Shown here piece by piece: positions 1 through 8,521 of a DNA stretch of 64,000 bases. How positions within the stretch are numbered: position 1 is the stretch's first letter; each line of letters opens with the position of its first letter. The position numbers and the translations under genes were made by a program. The DNA comes from an uncultured Alphaproteobacteria bacterium (lineage in GTDB: Bacteria; Pseudomonadota; Alphaproteobacteria; MPNO01; UBA2964). Below the pieces are notes generated by a model. The model saw only the letters and a program-made list of their open reading frames with translations, had not been told where the DNA came from and ran no database searches. The stretch covers positions 124,001 to 188,000 of the forward strand of contig CALSLP010000001.1 of NCBI GenBank assembly GCA_943787225.1, read 5' to 3'.

Positions 1-352
1 AATCGGGACCATCCATTTATCAATTCGTTCGGAACCCATCGACCCAGCAACTGCTGCAAATCACCCCGGTGTATCGGCCACAAATCATGCCTGCCTAAAA
101 ATATCAGATAGTGGATCTGGTATGGATGACGAAACAAAAAACCGTATCTTCGAGCCATTCTTTACAACCAAAGAAGTGGGCCAGGGCACTGGCATGGGGC
201 TCTCAGTTATTCATGGTATTGTCAGCAAAGCTAACGGATTTATTGCTGTCGACAGTGTGCCGGGGCAAGGAACTGATTTTGAAATTTACTTACCCCTCAC
301 GGATGAGAGCGAGGTGGCGGAAGACCTCCCCCTCCGTGCTGTAAACGAGTAA
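1..352 (+). CDS. Sensor histidine kinase, C-terminal fragment
   Basis: The open frame runs in from outside the window (first full codon at base 2) and ends at a stop at 350-352. It encodes the last ~116 residues of a two-component kinase. SDSGSGM at residues 35-41 is the G1 (DxGxG) ATP-binding box, and [19 protein letters not shown] a little further on holds the F box and G2 box (GxGMGL) of an HATPase_c domain. The spelling FEPFFTTK is typical of NtrB-like and PAS-containing kinases. A short acidic tail follows and no receiver domain is fused. The sensor part, dimerisation histidine and any partner regulator are not in the window, so the signal cannot be inferred. Confidence 0.9.
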   Translation, partial: IGTIHLSIRSEPIDPATAANHPGVSATNHACLKISDSGSGMDDETKNRIFEPFFTTKEVGQGTGMGLSVIHGIVSKANGFIAVDSVPGQGTDFEIYLPLTDESEVAEDLPLRAVNE

Positions 353-372
353 GCACAGCTAACCATTGTTGT

Positions 373-1599
373 TTAGTCGTCTTTTAGCGCCAATCGCATG
401 GCATCGCGTCGCGCGAATACGAACAGCGCGACAACCGCAGAGATCGCAACACCTGCGAGCATTGGCCAGGTAAAGCCCCAAATACCTGAAAACCCTCCAA
501 TCAGGAGAGCGCCGAGCGCGGGGCCGGACCGGTTGAGCAAACCCCAAAGCGACATCACCCGCCCCCTCAGATCGCCTCGGACGGCTCTCTGGACAGTGAC
601 TTGACCGGCGATATTAACCCCCACCTGAGCCGTGCTGAGAAAAACGGTACAAACGACAGCGAACCAGAAATTGGAGGTCGAAACAAAAAGTGTCAGAAAA
701 AACAGTGATCCAAAAACCGACATCAAATAGGCATTTAGAATCGCTTTTGGTTGCCTGAGGTTTCCAATTAGGAGCGATGCGATTACGGCACCGACACCCG
801 CGGCTGATACCAAAATCGGCACCCCTTCATTAGGATCATGCCCAAACAGCGTCTCTGACATGCCGGGAAGCAATTCCATATAAGCACGCAGTAACAGAGA
901 CGCGAATATCATATTAAGAAACAAATATTTGATCACCGGGTGCCTGGCCGCATAGCGAACCCCTTCAACCAGATGGCTCCGCATGGAACGACCGGCTTCT
1001 GCTTTGCGGTCCGGGTTGACCATTTTCACCCAAAATAGAGATACAGAAAAAATTAGATTTGCCACGGCATTAATAGCGAAAACCGCACCGACTCCCCATA
1101 AAACCAGGATAGGGGCCACCAGCGCCGGTCCCAAAGTTCTGCCAAGATTGAACAGGATAGAATGGGTCGCTATCGCTGCCGATAAATCTTCCTTTGGCAC
1201 CAGATTAGGGGCGAGCGACATGCGCACAGGCGTCCAAAACCCAGCGCATATCCCATGGAGTACGGCGAACCCCGTCAGAACCCATATGTTCACCAGCCCA
1301 GCAAATGTCATTGCGGCCAGCGCCGCCGTTACCAGCATCATCAAAGCTTGAACGATACGCGCCATAACCAGCCGATCATGGCGATCTGCGAGGGCGCCTG
1401 CGATGGGCGATATCAAGATACCGGGGCCAGCTTCGGCGACAGCAATGACGCCCAGCCAGAACCCCGAATGCGTCAACTCCCAGGCGAATACTGACAATCC
1501 GATCCGGTAGAACCAGACCCCGGCCCCGGCCAGCCAGCCCGCTCCCTCAACGATGACAAAATCGCGATGTCGTAAAGCACGGAAGGTGCTTTTTGTCAT
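373..1599 (-). CDS. MFS transporter (MFS_3/EntS-like)
   Basis: Encodes about 408 residues of almost continuous hydrophobic segments, consistent with a 12-helix major facilitator. A GALADRHDR loop between helices 2 and 3 is the family's motif A, and SMRSHLVEGVRYAARHP lies in the central cytoplasmic loop, as in the enterobactin-exporter-like MFS_3 group. I chose the ATG at 1599 (MTKSTFRALRHRDF), since family members begin with FRALRHRDF; an upstream ATG at 1626 would add nine residues. The gene is convergent with the kinase fragment to its left and divergent from gmhB to its right. Substrate is unknown; an efflux role is inferred from the family. Confidence 0.85.
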   Translation of the reverse strand: MTKSTFRALRHRDFVIVEGAGWLAGAGVWFYRIGLSVFAWELTHSGFWLGVIAVAEAGPGILISPIAGALADRHDRLVMARIVQALMMLVTAALAAMTFAGLVNIWVLTGFAVLHGICAGFWTPVRMSLAPNLVPKEDLSAAIATHSILFNLGRTLGPALVAPILVLWGVGAVFAINAVANLIFSVSLFWVKMVNPDRKAEAGRSMRSHLVEGVRYAARHPVIKYLFLNMIFASLLLRAYMELLPGMSETLFGHDPNEGVPILVSAAGVGAVIASLLIGNLRQPKAILNAYLMSVFGSLFFLTLFVSTSNFWFAVVCTVFLSTAQVGVNIAGQVTVQRAVRGDLRGRVMSLWGLLNRSGPALGALLIGGFSGIWGFTWPMLAGVAISAVVALFVFARRDAMRLALKDD

Positions 1600-1712
1600 T
1601 ATTGCTGTAATTAGCGGTCGGAACATAAACGGGCTTTTCCTTCTCGGGCGCCACGGCTGTGCTATAGAATATCCTGACGAGCAATGACTAGATAGAGCCC
1701 GCCGGGAAACTG

Positions 1713-2234
1713 ATGACTAATTCGGAGGCGACGCTGAAAAAGGCGGTATTTTTTGATCGGGACGGTACCCTCAACGTCGACACCGGCTATGTCCATGACT
1801 GGGCCAACTTCGTCTGGATTCCCGGTGCCCCGGAGGCGATCAAGCTCGCCAATGACAGGGATTACCTCGTCTTCGTTATCACAAACCAATCAGGCATTGG
1901 ACGTGGTTACTATAGTGAGCAGGCGGTTCACACGCTGCACGACCAGATGAATGTTGATCTCGCCAAAATCGATGCCCATATCGACGGGTTAGAATTTTGT
2001 CCACATCACCCCAAAGAAGCGCAGTCAGAGTATCTGAAGTCATGTGATTGTCGCAAACCCGCTCCTGGTATGATCCTGGCACTCATAGAAAAATGGCAGA
2101 TCGATCCGGTACGGAGCCTGATGATCGGCGATAATGACACTGACGTCGCCGCTGCCGCCGCAGCGAATGTGTCTGGACATCTATTTTCAAACGGCAATCT
2201 CAGAGATTTTCTCGCACCCCTGCTTTCAGACTAA
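1713..2234 (+). CDS. gmhB: D-glycero-beta-D-manno-heptose-1,7-bisphosphate 7-phosphatase, HAD family
   Basis: A 173-residue HAD phosphatase. FDRDGTLN (residues 14-21) supplies the nucleophile Asp15 and acid/base Asp17. VITNQSGIGRG is motif II, CPHHP and CDCRKP form the zinc-binding loop typical of GmhB and the histidinol-phosphatase relatives, CRKPAPGM contains the motif III lysine, and GDNDTD is motif IV. In the family the enzyme removes the C7 phosphate during ADP-heptose synthesis for lipopolysaccharide core. It stands alone, divergent from the MFS gene. Its last 4 bases overlap the end of the convergent TauE gene. It is slightly shorter than E. coli GmhB (191 aa). Confidence 0.88.
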   Translation: MTNSEATLKKAVFFDRDGTLNVDTGYVHDWANFVWIPGAPEAIKLANDRDYLVFVITNQSGIGRGYYSEQAVHTLHDQMNVDLAKIDAHIDGLEFCPHHPKEAQSEYLKSCDCRKPAPGMILALIEKWQIDPVRSLMIGDNDTDVAAAAAANVSGHLFSNGNLRDFLAPLLSD

Positions 2235-2986
2235 CCGAGATACCGAAACAGCGCTGTTACGCCAATATAGGCACCCAGTAAAACGAGCGCGATCAGGAAC
2301 ACCCGACGAAAAACGTCTTCAGACATGCGTTGGCGAATGCGCTGGCCAAAGACCATGCCCAATATCGCGGGCACCAGTCCTAGCCCTGACAAGACACCCA
2401 ACTCGACAGTCAGGAGCGCGTTGCTTTGTAAGGAGACAGCAACGCCAACGGTCGAGAGCGTAAACAATATCCCCATTGCCTGAATGAGTTCGTCACGTTT
2501 CAACCCCAACGCCTGCAGATAGAGGACACCGGGAAAAGCAAACGAGCCGGTCATTCCAGTAAACCCACCATTTATGAAACCTGTTACTGGCCCGGCCCAG
2601 CCTTCATGACCGGCGCGAACGGACATCCGGTAATTCGCGAGGCCCGAAGCGCCATAGACAACCAGGAGAACGCCAAGCAGCGCCGATAGCAGCGCAAGAT
2701 CGATAACGACCAATGCCTGTCCGCCAAGCCACACCGCAGCAAACGCCAGTACAAAGAATAACGGCAGGCGCTTCAGAAGAACCAAACCATTGCCGCCGAC
2801 AGCGGCCTGCCAGACGTTCGTAACAAAGGACGGCGCCAGCATAAGCGCCATCGCGGTTGGCAAATCCAACAAGGCGGTAAGCAACGCCAGGCTCACCGCC
2901 GGCAATCCCATGCCGACGACACCCTTAACCGTGCCCGCCAACAGGAACGTGACGACGATCACGGTCAGAGTGAAGGGGTCAGTCAC
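2231..2986 (-). CDS. TauE/SafE family sulfite/anion permease
   Basis: A 251-residue protein made of about eight hydrophobic helices with the two-fold pattern of TauE/SafE carriers. The opening VTFLLAGTVKGVVGMGLP and the second-half NGGFTGMTGSFAFPGVLYL are the paired glycine-rich family motifs (GxxxGxxGxGG-like). Members export sulfite, sulfoacetate or related organic anions across the inner membrane. Twelve bases separate it from the upstream GST gene on the same strand, so the two are probably co-transcribed. The substrate is not visible from the sequence. Confidence 0.85.
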   Translation of the reverse strand: MTDPFTLTVIVVTFLLAGTVKGVVGMGLPAVSLALLTALLDLPTAMALMLAPSFVTNVWQAAVGGNGLVLLKRLPLFFVLAFAAVWLGGQALVVIDLALLSALLGVLLVVYGASGLANYRMSVRAGHEGWAGPVTGFINGGFTGMTGSFAFPGVLYLQALGLKRDELIQAMGILFTLSTVGVAVSLQSNALLTVELGVLSGLGLVPAILGMVFGQRIRQRMSEDVFRRVFLIALVLLGAYIGVTALFRYLG

Positions 2987-2998
2987 ATAAAGCCGCCG

Positions 2999-3643
2999 CT
3001 ACGCGGCTTTGGCAAATACCGCCTGAATTTCTTTTTCGAAAGCCAGCAACTTTTGAACGCTGGGGCGTGTTTCCATCCGGTCAAAATGCGCCTGACAGTT
3101 TTTGTACGGCGAGAGATCAAGCTCGAACTGACCAGCGCGGCGGAAACACCAATAGAAATTGGTATCCGGGGCGGTGAACCCGTCAAAGAAATATTCTTTA
3201 CCGCCGAGCAAATCTTCAGCGATCTGAAAACACTCAAAAATATGCTCCGCCGCATGGTTGCGGATGTTCTCCTCAGTGCCTGCGATATCGCACACCTTCG
3301 GCGGGCCATTGATCACCCGCAGATAGGGATGGATACCCGAGGAACACCACGAAACCAAGGAGACCGCCTGCAGCGCATCCCACGGATCATCGGGAAGCAA
3401 CTTCGCGTCGGGGAATGTTTGCGCAATCCATTGCTGAATGGCGACATTCTCCGTCATTTTTTTACCATCAACGACAAGCAGCGGCACTTTGTGCTTGGGG
3501 TTGATCGCCCGGTACTCCGCCGACATATGCTGCTGTTTGCGAAAATTAAGTGGCACCGCCTCAAATTCGGCACCGGCTTCCGTCAATGCAATGTAAGGCG
3601 CCAGCGCGCAGGTGATGGGGGCGTAGTAAAGTTGGATATCCAT
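2999..3643 (-). CDS. Glutathione S-transferase family protein
   Basis: A 214-residue cytosolic GST. The N-terminal thioredoxin-like domain starts MDIQLYYAPITCALAPYIAL, where the cysteine matches the position of the catalytic Cys10 of beta-class bacterial GSTs. NPKHKVPLLVVDG is the cis-proline glutathione-binding loop and MTENVAIQQWI the second GSH-contact segment. The helical domain follows. Family members conjugate or dehalogenate electrophiles with glutathione. It leads a two-gene unit with the TauE/SafE carrier, which suggests removal of a sulfonated or sulfite-yielding compound; that link is inference. Confidence 0.88.
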   Translation of the reverse strand: MDIQLYYAPITCALAPYIALTEAGAEFEAVPLNFRKQQHMSAEYRAINPKHKVPLLVVDGKKMTENVAIQQWIAQTFPDAKLLPDDPWDALQAVSLVSWCSSGIHPYLRVINGPPKVCDIAGTEENIRNHAAEHIFECFQIAEDLLGGKEYFFDGFTAPDTNFYWCFRRAGQFELDLSPYKNCQAHFDRMETRPSVQKLLAFEKEIQAVFAKAA

Positions 3644-3723
3644 TGATACATCTCCAGAATGAATTTGATGGTCAAACTATAGACTGAAAATTCGGGAACG
3701 CCAGACGGCGAAATGGAACAGCG

Positions 3724-4494
3724 CTATTTGGGAATAAAGATAAAGTTTTTGACGTAGCTACCCTGGCTGCCACGTTCGGCATTGATCTGATGCTCTTCAA
3801 GTGACAGACGGCTGATATTGGAAAATACGCCGTCAATCAGCGCGAAGCCGTCGTAATCCAGAGCCTTCATCATATCGAATACTTCGGTGACACCCGCACC
3901 CGCATGAGTGAATTCATTTTCGACAAACAAATTAGGACGATCGCGGGCCAGAGTTTCCTGCGCCCCTTCGAGGACCGATTTTTCATGTCCTTCGACATCA
4001 ATCTTGATAAAGCCGATATCCTTATAGTCCAGATCATCAATCCGACTGCCTGGCACCTTCACGACACGGCCTTCGTCTTCGTTATATTCGATACTGGCGC
4101 CATTACTTGACCAGCCCTTGCGGCCCTTGGGAACCACAAGCTCGGCTTCGCCAGTTTTATCGGACAGCGCCATTTGCAGCACGGTGACGTTCTTGTCAGC
4201 AACATAGCGCAGGATCCGCAACGGGATCGGGTTGGGCTCGAATGCATAAACATGCGGTGAATAGCGCGACAGGAAATAGGTAAACAGGCCCAGGTTTGCC
4301 CCGACATCCAGACAAATCCGCTTGGGATCGACAATGAATTTCAACAAACCCATCTCGGGGTCGATCTTGCGCATATATTTGTGCGACCGGTGCCGGTAAT
4401 AACCGCGAAACGGGACCCATCGAAACTTCATATCGAGACGAATATCGTTAACCAGATCGCGAAAATTTTCCCGAGGAAGTGTGCTCATCGTCAC
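3724..4494 (-). CDS. FkbM family SAM-dependent methyltransferase
   Basis: A 256-residue class I methyltransferase. LDVGANLGLFTYF is the SAM-binding motif I, YAFEPNP the acidic motif II, and FIKIDVEGHEKSVLEGA is the FkbM family hallmark. Family members O-methylate sugars or natural products, in bacteria often exopolysaccharide or LPS glycans. The gene is monocistronic with an unassigned 170-base gap before ppiC. The acceptor cannot be named. Confidence 0.88.
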   Translation of the reverse strand: MTMSTLPRENFRDLVNDIRLDMKFRWVPFRGYYRHRSHKYMRKIDPEMGLLKFIVDPKRICLDVGANLGLFTYFLSRYSPHVYAFEPNPIPLRILRYVADKNVTVLQMALSDKTGEAELVVPKGRKGWSSNGASIEYNEDEGRVVKVPGSRIDDLDYKDIGFIKIDVEGHEKSVLEGAQETLARDRPNLFVENEFTHAGAGVTEVFDMMKALDYDGFALIDGVFSNISRLSLEEHQINAERGSQGSYVKNFIFIPK

Positions 4495-4666
4495 CAGTAA
4501 CTCATAAATTAAAGTCCAGCTTAAGCTGTAACACGGAACACCGAGTCATGGCAGAGTACCGTTTGCCACAAGAGACAGTTAGCCATACGGTTGATGCAAC
4601 GCCAAGGACACGCTATCAACAGCCCGCGTGATAAAAGATTAGACAATTTCATTGAGGAGAAACCCT

Positions 4667-4948
4667 ATGGCCCAGGCCGAAGCAAGACATATTCTGGTTG
4701 ATACTGAAGAGCTTTGTGAAGAGCTCAAAACACAAATTGCTGGCGGCGCCGATTTCGGCGACGTTGCAAAAGAGCATTCTTCCTGCCCCTCAGGTGCCAG
4801 CGGTGGTGCCCTTGGTTCATTCGGCCCCGGTCAGATGGTTCCTGAATTTGATCAAGTCGTGTTCAGCGCACCGGTCAATGAAGTTCAAGGCCCAGTGAAG
4901 ACCCAGTTTGGCTTTCACCTGCTTGAAGTCACCAGCCGTACCGACTGA
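4667..4948 (+). CDS. ppiC: Peptidyl-prolyl cis-trans isomerase, parvulin type
   Basis: A 93-residue single-domain parvulin, the same length as E. coli PpiC. It carries ARHILV at the start (family histidine), GADFGDVAKEHSSCPSG, GGALGSFGPGQMVPEFD and TQFGFHLLEV, all matching the rotamase PF00639 pattern. It has no signal peptide, so it acts in the cytoplasm on prolyl bonds of folding proteins. ATG 4667 is chosen because AGGAG lies 7 bases upstream (4655-4659); a TTG at 4652 would start inside that ribosome site. Confidence 0.93.
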   Translation: MAQAEARHILVDTEELCEELKTQIAGGADFGDVAKEHSSCPSGASGGALGSFGPGQMVPEFDQVVFSAPVNEVQGPVKTQFGFHLLEVTSRTD

Positions 4949-4980
4949 TTAGTACAAAAAGTTTGATTGCGGGGACGACT

Positions 4981-6429
4981 TTAAAGGTCGTACCCCGCCA
5001 TCAGATCATCGACGACGCTGTCGAGCTTGTCCCACCCAGCGAGCTGGTAGCTATACAGATCCATTATAAAGCTCGGCCCGGCGTAGAATTTCTCATACAG
5101 CATATGCCGCCCGGCAAACTCCGTCCCCAGAATATCCCAGGCAAGCCGAAACAGTTTCATCCGCTCTTTGGCACTCTGATCAGGGAGCGACCAGTAAGTC
5201 TCAAACTTCTTATTAAGTTCGGGGTCTTCCATTACAGAAGAATCCGCCGGCATTTGAATCGGCCCACCACCCATTAATTCACGAACGATATCGCAAATCT
5301 TTGAATGGTTATTGGTGCACCAGTGTAGCGCCGCATACATAAAGCGGCGATTGATCGTCACATAGCCATTCGGCATATCCTCACAATCATATATCTGCCC
5401 CCGCACCATGCTTTCCAATGTCGCAAGCTGCGCCGCCAGATTGCCCAATGTGCTCTGAACCGCCGGTATTGCGCCGGCCTTGTTGGAGTCCGTCAGCTTG
5501 TGCGCGATTGCAACGATCAGCCGTAGTTTTTCAACAAAACGGACATTTGCCTGATGATTGGCAAGCGAGTGTCCCGGCGTTCTGAAATATATCTCGCGCG
5601 TCATCGCGACGTTATTGTGCAGGAACACCCGATCCCACGGCACTTTGACATTCTCAAACAATATCGCCGCATCGGTCTCGTCATAACGCGCTGAAAGCGG
5701 CATATCGAATTCAGAATTGGCCATCGCCTCGTAGGATTTGCGCGACCAGATCGACACGCCCTCATAATTAAGCGGCACGGCACAGGTAATCGTTTCCGCC
5801 TCATTGCCCGGCGGGACGGGCTGCAAATTGCCGACCCAGGTTTCATGACAATAGATAGCCCCGGTGCCGATCATCTTGAGCCCATTGATCGTCACCCCTT
5901 CGTCGTCCTCAGATACCACCCGTAAGGTCGGTGATATGACATCAGCAGCATCAATCTCCGCCCCCGCACGGCGAGAACCCTGCGGGTTGGTGACGGCATG
6001 AGACATAAACAGGTCTTCGCGGCGTGCTTTACGATAATAAGCGTCGAGGCGATCACCCGCCCCGTCGAGGATTTCGTTAAAAAGTTCGGGCTGGGTCGCC
6101 AGACCGGTCAGATAGCTTGGGAAGTTATCTGGCGAACGCCCCATAAACCCATGCGTCCATGACGCAATCCGGCGATGGGTTTCATAACGCCGTTCGATAT
6201 CTGCGCGGGTTTTGGGTTTAAGGAAATACGTCGAAAATTCTTCGCCGTCTTCCTCACTGACCATCACGTCGCGATTTTCCGGTGCCACCTTGCGATCATA
6301 AATCATCGCGATGGTTTCAGCGCCCTTCGCAAAAGCGGGATGGGTCGTAATATCTTCAATCAGCTCTTTGCCGATATAAACTTTGCGTCCATCACGGATA
6401 CTCTCGAGATACTCTTTACCGGTTAACAT
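4981..6429 (-). CDS. HpaB-family flavin-dependent aromatic hydroxylase (oxygenase component)
   Basis: A 482-residue protein of the 4-hydroxyphenylacetate 3-monooxygenase/HpaB family, with the acyl-CoA-dehydrogenase-like fold that uses free FADH2 from a separate reductase. The opening MLTGKEYLESIRDGRKVYI is the family signature, followed by SHAVTNPQGSRR and, in the C-terminal half, RELMGGGPIQMP and AGRHMLYEKFYAG. No reductase component is adjacent. It lies 10 bases downstream of the cyclase gene on the same strand and presumably shares its transcript. The family hydroxylates phenols ortho to a hydroxyl; the actual substrate is not deducible. Confidence 0.9.
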   Translation of the reverse strand: MLTGKEYLESIRDGRKVYIGKELIEDITTHPAFAKGAETIAMIYDRKVAPENRDVMVSEEDGEEFSTYFLKPKTRADIERRYETHRRIASWTHGFMGRSPDNFPSYLTGLATQPELFNEILDGAGDRLDAYYRKARREDLFMSHAVTNPQGSRRAGAEIDAADVISPTLRVVSEDDEGVTINGLKMIGTGAIYCHETWVGNLQPVPPGNEAETITCAVPLNYEGVSIWSRKSYEAMANSEFDMPLSARYDETDAAILFENVKVPWDRVFLHNNVAMTREIYFRTPGHSLANHQANVRFVEKLRLIVAIAHKLTDSNKAGAIPAVQSTLGNLAAQLATLESMVRGQIYDCEDMPNGYVTINRRFMYAALHWCTNNHSKICDIVRELMGGGPIQMPADSSVMEDPELNKKFETYWSLPDQSAKERMKLFRLAWDILGTEFAGRHMLYEKFYAGPSFIMDLYSYQLAGWDKLDSVVDDLMAGYDL

Positions 6430-6439
6430 CTTAATCGCC

Positions 6440-7078
6440 TCAGGCTGCTGTTAGAATGGCACGCACCGGTGCGCCATCGGCACCGGCTATCTTCATCGGA
6501 AGACAGGTTAGATTATAGGCCCCCGGAGCGATTTCGCGAAGGTCCAACCCCTCAACTATGATCACCTCCACACTCAACAGAATTACATGTGTTGCTGCAT
6601 CTCTGTCCGCGAAAAGCTGGATTGACAGATAGTCAATACCGATCAACCCAATGCCGCGATCGACGACCCATTGCGCTGCTTCCCTGGTTATGGCGACAAA
6701 TTCCAGGTCAAAATCATGATTTGGTGTTTCCCAAAGGGTTGAATTATCGGTTTTCAAAAGCAACCGCTTCGTACCTTCGGGGATGTTAAGGGCTTCAAGA
6801 TGTTCTGGTGTAATTTCTTTCACTCCCAGAACCTCAGCCACAACACAAGGTCCGATCAGCATATCAAGGTCCAACTCATCAACCCCTTTGCCTCCTTCAA
6901 TAAAATGGCAAGGAGCATCAAGGTGAGTACCAAAATGAACACCGGTATCTAGTCGTGTGACATTTGAACGGCTTCCCGCCTCCTGGCTTTTCATCAGGGT
7001 TGTTGTAGGCGAGGGATCACCTGGCCAAAGCGGCAAGTCGGTTCGAAACGTCACTGTAATGTCTTTTATTCCTGTCAT
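6440..7078 (-). CDS. Cyclase family protein (kynurenine formamidase/isatin hydrolase-like)
   Basis: A 212-residue metal-dependent hydrolase. HFGTHLDAPCHF contains the HxGTHxDxPxH motif that binds the catalytic Mn/Zn pair in KynB and isatin hydrolase, and LWPGDPSP near the start is the usual N-terminal signature. Later LIGIDYLSIQ and LTCLPMKIAGADGAPVRAIL complete the family fold. Such enzymes open amide or lactam rings or dehydrate. As first gene of a two-gene unit with the HpaB-type hydroxylase, it may cleave a ring before or after hydroxylation. That order is inference. Confidence 0.88.
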   Translation of the reverse strand: MTGIKDITVTFRTDLPLWPGDPSPTTTLMKSQEAGSRSNVTRLDTGVHFGTHLDAPCHFIEGGKGVDELDLDMLIGPCVVAEVLGVKEITPEHLEALNIPEGTKRLLLKTDNSTLWETPNHDFDLEFVAITREAAQWVVDRGIGLIGIDYLSIQLFADRDAATHVILLSVEVIIVEGLDLREIAPGAYNLTCLPMKIAGADGAPVRAILTAA

Positions 7079-7099
7079 TCCCTGTCCCTCTATCAGGAT

Positions 7100-7113
7100 T
7101 ATTTGCGCAAATA
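7100..7113. promoter_or_regulatory. 14-bp perfect palindrome between divergent catabolic genes
   Basis: TATTTGCGCAAATA reads identically on both strands. It lies in the 81-base gap between the divergently transcribed cyclase and MmgE/PrpD genes. Such a site suits a dimeric repressor (TetR, MarR or GntR type), but no regulator gene is nearby. Confidence 0.45.
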
Positions 7114-7159
7114 GGGTGCGCGCGGCTATTGTGCCGGAAACTTAACACAGGAGAACCTT

Positions 7160-8512
7160 ATGTCGCAGGGGACAACAGAAAAACTTGCCGATTTCGCCGC
7201 ATCGCTCAGCCTCAATGATATCCCTGCCGATGTAAAAAGCTCCACCATTGCACTACTCGCTGATGCACTGGCTTGCGCGCTTGCCGGGCATCAGGGTGAG
7301 GAAACCAACCAGCTTCATGCGATGGCGTCAGCCCTGGGGCAATCCGAAGAAAGCAGCATCATCGGTGGCAAGCATATGTCGTTGGCTGGGGCCACGATGA
7401 TGAATGGTTATCTGATCACCGCGGTCACCATGTGCGATGTTCACCGTGCCACCCTGACCCACATCACCCCGGAAGTCGTCCCACCTGCCCTGGCGATTGC
7501 GGAGCGCGACGATCTATCAGGCGGAGCCCTGCTGGCCGCCCTCACCGCGGGGTTCGAAGTAACAACCCGGGTCGGGATCGGCCTCGATTACCCAGTATTC
7601 CGAAAAAAGGGCTGGCATGGCCCTGGTGTCATCGGACCCTTCGGCTCTGCCGCCGCTGTCGGCAGCTTGCGTGGCTTTAACACCGATAGGATGGCGCGGT
7701 CCTTTGGCCTCGCCGGTAGTCAATCGGCCGGAACCTTCGCTGCCTGGGGCACACCAACAGTCAAGTTTCATCAATGCCGCGCTGCCCTTTCGGGCCTTAT
7801 GGCTGCATTACTGGCCGAACAGGACTTTGTTGCGACCAAAGAGTTCCTCACCACCGAAGATGGCGGGCTTTACAACACCTATGCCGAAGGTGGATTGCCT
7901 GACGCTGTGACCGGCGACCTAGGTGATCGTTGGGAGCTACAGCGTATCGCGCTCCGCATGTGGCCGTCTGCCACAGCGCTGCAGGAGGTCATAACCTCGC
8001 TATTCAATGTCGTGCAGGAACATGACGTGGCGTTTGATGATGTCGCGAAGGTCCGGCTACGATTGAGCCAAACGCCCTATAAGATGCATGGTGGTTTCTC
8101 GACCTATGATGCCAAATTCGAGGCGCTGCTCTCCGCACACTACGTCGCCGGGATTTATCTCAAAGATCGTAAAGTAACCCTCGATCAGTTTGAGCCGGAA
8201 TATTACGACAACCCAATATTACGGGATTTCGCCGCTAATAAGGTAGAAATCCTCGCCGATGACAGTCTTGGCAACGGCCAAGCAATTGCCGAGATCGACA
8301 CCAATGACGGTAAAACCGTCACTGCACGCTGTGATTACCCGCTGGGGGCACCGGAAAACCCCCTTTCGCCTGAACAGCTTGAAGAAAAACTGCGGATTTG
8401 TGCAGGATATTGCCTGGCTGACAACAAGATTGATGAACTCGCCGCCGCGATCAATGACATCGAAAATGTCGGCTCGGTGCGTGAACTGATGACGATGATG
8501 CGGAGTAGCTGA
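7160..8512 (+). CDS. MmgE/PrpD family protein
   Basis: A 450-residue protein of the MmgE/PrpD superfamily (2-methylcitrate dehydratase, aconitate decarboxylase and many unassigned catabolic relatives). Family features include LADALACALAGHQG near residue 40, a GPFGSAAAVGSLRGF segment around 170, and a conserved KFHQCRAALSGLMAALL region with the active-site-proximal histidine. AGGAGA precedes the ATG by about 6 bases. It is divergent from the cyclase/HpaB pair and ends 10 bases before the convergent LLM gene. No methylcitrate-cycle genes are present, so propionate metabolism is unlikely; a dehydratase or isomerase step in the local catabolic pathway is my inference. Confidence 0.88.
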   Translation: MSQGTTEKLADFAASLSLNDIPADVKSSTIALLADALACALAGHQGEETNQLHAMASALGQSEESSIIGGKHMSLAGATMMNGYLITAVTMCDVHRATLTHITPEVVPPALAIAERDDLSGGALLAALTAGFEVTTRVGIGLDYPVFRKKGWHGPGVIGPFGSAAAVGSLRGFNTDRMARSFGLAGSQSAGTFAAWGTPTVKFHQCRAALSGLMAALLAEQDFVATKEFLTTEDGGLYNTYAEGGLPDAVTGDLGDRWELQRIALRMWPSATALQEVITSLFNVVQEHDVAFDDVAKVRLRLSQTPYKMHGGFSTYDAKFEALLSAHYVAGIYLKDRKVTLDQFEPEYYDNPILRDFAANKVEILADDSLGNGQAIAEIDTNDGKTVTARCDYPLGAPENPLSPEQLEEKLRICAGYCLADNKIDELAAAINDIENVGSVRELMTMMRSS

Positions 8513-8521
8513 GCCGGGCGG

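Noticed and set aside
7160..8512. Methylcitrate cycle gene prpD
   Set aside because: No prpB, prpC or acnD is adjacent, and the neighbours are flavin monooxygenases; only the superfamily is supported.
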